A DNA stretch of 18,726 nucleotides, taken from contig CAJTSH010000051.1 in NCBI GenBank assembly GCA_910578885.1, positions 410-19,135 of the forward strand, given 5' to 3'. The notes under the pieces were generated by a model. It ran no database searches. It was not told where the DNA came from and saw only the letters and a program-made list of their open reading frames with translations. The stretch is from an uncultured Lachnospiraceae bacterium (GTDB lineage: Bacteria > Bacillota > Clostridia > Lachnospirales > Lachnospiraceae). The translations under genes were made by a program, and so were the position numbers. Shown piece by piece: positions 14,944 to 18,726 of this stretch; position 1 is the stretch's first letter, and every line of letters starts with the position of its first letter.

Positions 14944-14979
14944 AAAACGCCCGGACAGGCAAAATGCCCGCTGGACGTT
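14942..14979 (-). terminator. Terminator / attenuator hairpin
   Basis: AACGTCCAGCGGGC (14979-14966) pairs with GCCTGTCCGGGCGTT (14960-14946) with some wobble pairs, followed by TTTTTT. The 3' arm's CCTGTCCGG is repeated exactly inside the leader ORF (15100-15108). It lies 93 bp after the leader peptide stop. Confidence 0.7.
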
Positions 14980-15006
14980 ATTCATATCTGTTATTCTTTT
15001 TTCTCC

Positions 15007-15025
15007 ATACGCTACGGGAGCGTAT
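15007..15025. promoter_or_regulatory. Hairpin between leader peptide and terminator
   Basis: ATACGCT and AGCGTAT form a perfect 7-bp stem with a 5-nt loop. It is the middle structure of the leader-hairpin-terminator series. Confidence 0.5.
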
Positions 15026-15071
15026 AATTCACTTATCAGGGTATATCCTGCTTCACTGCCTGTAAAACACC

Positions 15072-15152
15072 TTATAAAAGAGCCTTTCCACGCCAGAAGC
15101 CGGACAGGTTCAAAAAGTCAAAAAAATATCCCTCAGACCGTTCAGAACACAT
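15072..15152 (-). CDS. Putative 26-aa leader peptide
   Basis: ATG 15152 is preceded by AGGGGAA at 5 bp. The product is MCSERSEGYFFDFLNLSGFW followed by RGKALL, then TAA. It sits in a 510-bp stretch (14900-15411) with no other convincing gene and is followed on the same strand by a hairpin and a T-run terminator, the layout of attenuation-controlled genes such as ribosome-protection and rRNA-methylase resistance genes. CTGGCGT within its codons (15090-15096) can pair with ACGTCCAG of the terminator 5' arm, an alternative to the terminator. No resistance gene follows; the downstream frame is a pseudogene. I cannot match the peptide to a named leader. Confidence 0.4.
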   Translation of the reverse strand: MCSERSEGYFFDFLNLSGFWRGKALL

Positions 15153-15252
15153 AAATTCCCCTGAACGTACCCAAAGGATAAAAATTCACGCAAAAAACCT
15201 CTGGATGGGGAATTTTCCATAAGGATATTATTGCATAGACTTAAATATAATA

Positions 15253-15376
15253 ATGATGTAGGTGTCGAAAGTAATTTTGGTCTTCACCACATACTGTATA
15301 TAGTATATATGTGATTTTGAAAGTACAAAGTATAGTGCGTTGATTGGAAAACTCGGACTTTTGACACCCACATCAT
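15253..15376. repeat. 124-bp MITE-like sequence with 20-bp inverted ends
   Basis: ATGATGTAGGTGTCGAAAGT (15253-15272) and the inverse complement of 15357-15376 agree at 18 of 20 positions. The 84 bp between has no ORF and contains an AT-rich imperfect palindrome (CACATA...TATGTG). Flanks are AT-rich (AATA/ATAA), so a target duplication cannot be proved. It may be a miniature transposable element or a recombinase site. Confidence 0.5.
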
Positions 15377-15399
15377 AATAATGTGATTATGTAGATAGT

Positions 15400-15415
15400 G
15401 TAGCCCTGCGGCTAC
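15400..15415. promoter_or_regulatory. Hairpin at the 3' end of the fourth recombinase
   Basis: GTAGCC-CTGC-GGCTAC, a perfect 6-bp stem that includes the recombinase stop codon. No T-run follows on the minus strand, so it is a weak terminator at best. Confidence 0.3.
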
Positions 15416-16768
15416 GCTGTTTTGCTGCTCTGGCTAGATTTCCTATTCCGCATATGCTCTTGGAAAAGTTCTTCCATTTCTTCTGGCGACGGCTCTCGGA
15501 CAATGCCCACGCCGTTATAATATATTTTTAAATTCTGGTAGCGTTTGCCGTCAATATATTCTGGATTGGACACGACAATCTTTTCAATAAATTCGTGTAC
15601 GGTTTCAGGTGTTAATTCCGTAAGCTGTGTGACGCATCTTACCCTGTCGATAAACCGCTGAAGGCTGTCACTTTTGTTTGTTTCGGTTTCAAGGTACTGC
15701 TCCATGTCGGGAATAGACGCTTTTAACCGTTTCTGCTCGTCCTCAAACGCCATCGACATAGTGGCAAAGCGTTCATCAGAGATTTTCCCGCTTACATTGT
15801 CCTCATAAATCTTCTGGATAAGGCTGTCAATCTCTCTGACACGTTTCTTTGTCTTTTCAAGTTCCCTCCGTTTCATGGAAAGCTCTTTTTTCTTTTCCTT
15901 ACCGAAAGTCGCCATCTGCTTTCTTGCAAAATCCTTTTCAAAACTCTGCACATACCAGAATACCCTCTGCATGCTTTCCAATACAATCCCTGCCACGACT
16001 TCTTCACGGATATAGTGGGCAGAGCATACGTCAGAGTTTTTGCGGTAGCTGGAACAGAAAAAATAGGGATGCTGACGCTTGCTGTCCATTGCATTGTAAT
16101 ACAGTTTTTCCCCGCAGTCGGCGCAGTAGAGCAGTCCCGAAAATATGCTGATAGTCCCGTGTCTGGTCGGTCTGCGGCGGTGTTCCCGAAGCTCCTGCAC
16201 AAGCAGGAAAGTTTCTTCGTCAATGATAGCGGGGTGGGTGTCCTTAAATATCTGCCATTCCCCCTGCGGGCGTTCCAAACGTTTTTTGTTCTTAAAAGAT
16301 TTGCTTGTGGTGCGGAAATTGACAGTGTCCCCGATATATTCCTGCCGTGAGAGGATATTCCCCACGGTGTCGGCTGACCAGCCGTATGGCACGGTAGAAA
16401 GCCGACGGTACGGTTTCCCGATGCTGCGCCAGTATTCCGTAGGCGTCATCACCTTGTTGGCTTTCAGTTTTTTTGCTATCTGTGTCGGTCCGAACCCTGC
16501 CACGCACATATCAAAAATCCGTTTTACAACTTCAGCCGCAGGCTCGTCAACAAGCCATTCTTTTGGGTTGTCTGGATTCTTTTTGTATCCAAATGGCGGG
16601 ATGGTTGTAAGCGGTGCGCCCGACATTCCCTTATTGCGGAGGACATTCCGCACTTTCTGGCTCGTGTTCTTGGCGTGCCATTCGTTGAATAAGTCCTGCA
16701 TGGGGACAAGGTCGCTGATGCCTTTCGCTGTGTCAATGTTGTCCATGATGACAATATCAAAAACTGCC
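15412..16768 (-). pseudogene. Fourth large serine recombinase, catalytic domain deleted
   Basis: The recognisable part begins at about 16768 with IVIMDNIDTAKGISDLVPMQ, then NEWHAKNTSQKVRNVLRNKG, PPFGYKKNPDNP, ILSRQEYIGDTVNFRT, the zinc ribbon (GLLYCADCGEKLYY...FFCSSYRKNSDVCSAHYI), a coiled coil and a C-terminal VREPSPEEMEELF. The resolvase domain with R-x-S and SRxxR is absent (about 90-130 residues). Upstream the open frame continues to 16890, but there it is antisense to the transposase (MEMEKFFLSKNKSSSVV) and not recombinase. This protein is of a different subfamily from the triplet and probably drove a separate element. It cannot catalyse strand exchange. Confidence 0.85.
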
Positions 16769-17917
16769 TTTACAAGAAACAGAAAGCTTTCATTCCAGGA
16801 CATAATGTATTTTGTGCTGAGTATGCCGCAAAAGTCACTGACTACAGAACTGGATTTGTTTTTTGATAAAAAAAACTTTTCCATTTCCAAACAGGCTTTT
16901 TCAAAAGCACGCTATAAAATATCACCGCTTGCTTTTGAAGATATTTTTCATTTATCGACCGAACTGTTCCAGTTCACAAACCATCCCAGGACATGGGATG
17001 GATACCGTGTATTTGCCGTTGACGGTTCCGAAATTGCCGTTGACCACAACAAAAACAACGAGACTGAATTTGGCTTAAAAGGTGGTAATCAGCACTCTTA
17101 TCCTTCCGCGAGGCTGACGGCATTATATGATGTTACAAATGACCTGATTGTGGATGCTGTATTTACGGGAATATCCGTTGGCGAAAGAGAACATGCCCGC
17201 AAACTTCTCTCATCAGAGGCACTCATAAATGGCAAAGGATACAAAAACTTAATCCTGTTTGACCGTGGCTATCCATCTAGAGAGCTGATATACGAACTTG
17301 AGGATAAGGGATTTTTTTACCTGATCAGGTGTACGCATTCCTTTCTCTCATGTGTCAATGAATGCCCTGACGGAGAGCACAGCGTATCAGACATCCACAA
17401 AGGCAGAACAGTCAGCCTGCGCGTAATAAAAGACACCTCCGGGGAAGAGCCGCATATACTTGTCAGCAATCTTTTTGAAGAATATCAGGATATGCATTAC
17501 CATCAGTACCTTTACCACAAAAGATGGTCAATAGAGACTAAGTATGGGGAACTTAAAACAAGGGTACGGTTGGAGAATTTTTCCGGGAAAAATCCCCAGG
17601 CAATTCGCCAGGAACTGTATGCAGCTTTATTTATATCAAACCTGTCTGCACTGATTAAATCCTCTACAGAAAATGAAATCAGGGAAGAATTGAACAGGGG
17701 CAGACATAGATACCAATTAAACAGAAGCTACATCATAGGCGCAGTTTCCAGATATATCCGGTGTTTAATAAATATCCGGTGTTACAAGGATAAACTGCAG
17801 CAATTGATTCAGCGCGCCAAAAACGTAAGGTCCATTATCCGTCCAGACAGACATTTCAAAAGAAAAGTGAGTCATCACGGAATAACAAATGGTTTTTTCA
17901 TACGCGTAAATTTATAG
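16769..17917 (+). pseudogene. IS4-family transposase lacking its N-terminus
   Basis: About 382 codons remain, beginning FTRNRKLSFQDIMYFVLSMP, which normally sits some 50 residues into the protein. The catalytic triad is intact: VFAVDGSEIAV (Asp), LILFDRGYPS (Asp) and YHKRWSIETKYGELK, which fits the IS4 signature Y-(2)-R-(3)-E-(6)-K exactly. The first in-frame ATG is 16805 (370 aa). The reading frame stays open leftward across the fourth recombinase to 16145, but that part is antisense shadow. Since the left end of the element is also gone, it cannot move itself, though an N-terminally shortened protein could in theory act on intact copies elsewhere. Confidence 0.88.
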
Positions 17918-17950
17918 TTAGCGGATTTTCGGCTTAAGTTGACGACATTG
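16769..17950 (+). mobile_element. Partial IS4-family insertion sequence, left end deleted
   Basis: Contains the truncated transposase and about 33 bp after its stop. The right end is put near 17949-17950, where CAATGTCGTCAACTTAAG read inward on the minus strand looks like a terminal repeat. There is no matching left copy in the window, because the junction at about 16768 falls inside both the transposase and the recombinase gene. Confidence 0.65.
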
Positions 17951-18037
17951 TTTCCCCCTAGCCCCCCCTCTGCGCTCAAAAATCCATGAAATGCCCTGCC
18001 GGAATTTCTGATTTTTTCACTCATTTTTCTGCACGAA

Positions 18038-18056
18038 TATCCCCCATAACGGGATA
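18038..18056 (+). other. Candidate oriT upstream of mobC
   Basis: TATCCC and GGGATA form a perfect 6-bp inverted repeat with a 7-nt loop, 51 bp before mobC, followed by GAAGATTGTG. An inverted repeat next to a nick site directly upstream of mobC is the usual oriT layout for mobilisable elements. The nick position cannot be read. The rest of 17951-18107 shows only a ribosome site for mobC. Confidence 0.4.
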
Positions 18057-18107
18057 GAAGATTGTGTAAAATACTTTCATCAATCCATTACAGAAAGGAC
18101 GTAAAAA

Positions 18108-18449
18108 ATGGCAAACAGAGAACGTAAAAACGAGTTAAAAATATATCTGAGTGACGATGAGCAGTACATACTGGAACAGAAAGTAAAAGCCTCCGGCATG
18201 AAAAGCAAATCCGCTTTCCTGCGCCGCCAAATTTTGTATGGTTTTGTTTATGATATTGACTATTCCGAGCTTCGGGAATACAATGCCGCACTCGGAAAAA
18301 TTGGCGGCAATCTGAACCAGATAGCAAAGCGCATGAATGCCACAGGAAACGTCTATGCCGCTGATGTAAAGGAGGTAAAGGAACTGATGAAAAAAGTGTG
18401 GGATACACAAAAAGCCATGCTCTCAAAACAGCCATACATAAAACAGTAA
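18108..18449 (+). CDS. mobC: MobC-family relaxosome accessory protein
   Basis: A complete 113-aa protein. The N-terminal half is a ribbon-helix-helix DNA-binding unit (RERKNELKIYLSDDEQYILE, then SGMKSKSAFLRRQILYG). The C-terminal half has the MobC signature IGGNLNQIAKRMN followed by EVKELMKKVWDTQKAML. MobC proteins bind oriT and help the relaxase melt and nick it. AAAGGA sits 8 bp before the ATG. It is the only plus-strand gene that looks intact. The relaxase expected next is missing apart from a possible stub, so this gene is probably stranded. Confidence 0.88.
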   Translation: MANRERKNELKIYLSDDEQYILEQKVKASGMKSKSAFLRRQILYGFVYDIDYSELREYNAALGKIGGNLNQIAKRMNATGNVYAADVKEVKELMKKVWDTQKAMLSKQPYIKQ

Positions 18450-18460
18450 ACCGTATCAAA
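18398..18460 (+). pseudogene. Possible N-terminal stub of a relaxase
   Basis: The frame overlapping the end of mobC starts MGYTKSHALKTAIHKTVNRI. This is close to the MAYTKIHAIKTTVxKAIxYI opening of relaxases that follow mobC in clostridial elements. After about residue 21 all resemblance stops (SATKRNSSSQ instead of the CNPDKTD region). It may be a real stub with a large deletion or a chance overlap; the 52-bp overlap with mobC is longer than usual. Confidence 0.3.
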
Positions 18461-18539
18461 ATTTCTGCCACAAAACGGAACAGCAGCAGTCAAAGCGAAA
18501 CTGCAATAACATCTAAAATCAGACAAATTTCACACCAAC

Positions 18540-18588
18540 AAAAAAGGTGTACCGCAGGTAAGTTTCAACCTTCCTTGCAGTACACCTT
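18540..18588 (-). terminator. Strong intrinsic terminator
   Basis: Arms 18544-18558 and 18573-18588 pair at 13 of 15 positions (AAGGTGTAC at the base) with a 14-nt loop. On the minus strand the stem is followed by T6, so it ends a transcript entering from beyond the right edge. Between it and the edge (18589-18726) I see no convincing gene. Confidence 0.7.
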
Positions 18589-18726
18589 GATGTGTATAAC
18601 CATTCCGTATTTTTCGTTTTTTGCATATATACAGTTTTTGTTTTTTTCTAAACATGACCTGTCCCTCTCTGCCATCTTTTACAAAAAAAGAGAACAGCGT
18701 TTTATACTCAAATAAAACCACTATTC

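Noticed and set aside
16145..17917. 590-codon plus-strand open frame
   Set aside because: Its first ~208 codons are antisense to the fourth recombinase; only 16769-17917 is transposase.
18530..18721. 63-codon minus-strand frame
   Set aside because: No ribosome site or recognisable motif, and it runs through the strong terminator at 18540-18588.
1..18726. CRISPR array or tandem repeat array
   Set aside because: No regularly spaced direct repeats were seen on reading through.

Overview
The window looks like chromosome from a spore-forming, low-to-moderate-GC anaerobe of the Bacillota, most likely Lachnospiraceae. The reasons are the spore-maturation genes spmA/spmB, the Clostridia-type cysteine synthase, the GntR-ABC and MATE genes, and mobile-element families (large serine recombinases, DUF6870, Rpn nuclease) typical of gut Clostridia. 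All assignments come from reading the sequence and remembered family features; no database search was run. Nearly all genes lie on the minus strand.

Layout. (1) 1-2.1 kb is decayed: an iron-sulfur flavoprotein cut by the window edge, an alpha/beta-hydrolase whose front half was replaced by an unrelated small clostridial protein, a doubly deleted LysR regulator, and the tail of a mobilisation protein. (2) 2.1-4.1 kb is a compact GntR regulator - ABC ATPase - ABC permease operon with a consensus promoter and an inverted repeat just downstream of its -10. (3) 4.1-7.8 kb holds a DUF6273-like scrap, a MATE exporter, an initiator tRNA-Met with a consensus promoter inside a perfect inverted repeat, a cysteine synthase and spmB. 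(4) At about 8.1 kb spmA is cut: only its last 97 codons remain, next to an imperfect palindrome. (5) 8.2-14.5 kb is the recombinase block: an Rpn nuclease pseudogene, three tandem overlapping large serine recombinases that each keep the catalytic serine, and a small DUF6870-like gene. (6) 14.5-15.4 kb has no intact large gene but is rich in structure: a perfect 18-bp inverted repeat, a leader-peptide/hairpin/terminator arrangement and a 124-bp repeat with inverted ends. (7) 15.4-18.7 kb is a second, decayed element: a fourth serine recombinase fused by deletion to an IS4-family transposase, then a possible oriT, mobC and perhaps a relaxase stub.

How it fits together. The simplest reading is that a mobile element using a serine-recombinase triplet sits in spmA, and that other mobile elements have accumulated and decayed inside or beside it. 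The other half of spmA is not in this window, so integration (possibly reversible, as in skin-type elements of sporulation genes) cannot be told from plain deletion here. Best leads: the spmA/recombinase-triplet junction, the leader-attenuator at 14.94-15.15 kb, and several otherwise well-preserved frames broken by one in-frame stop.
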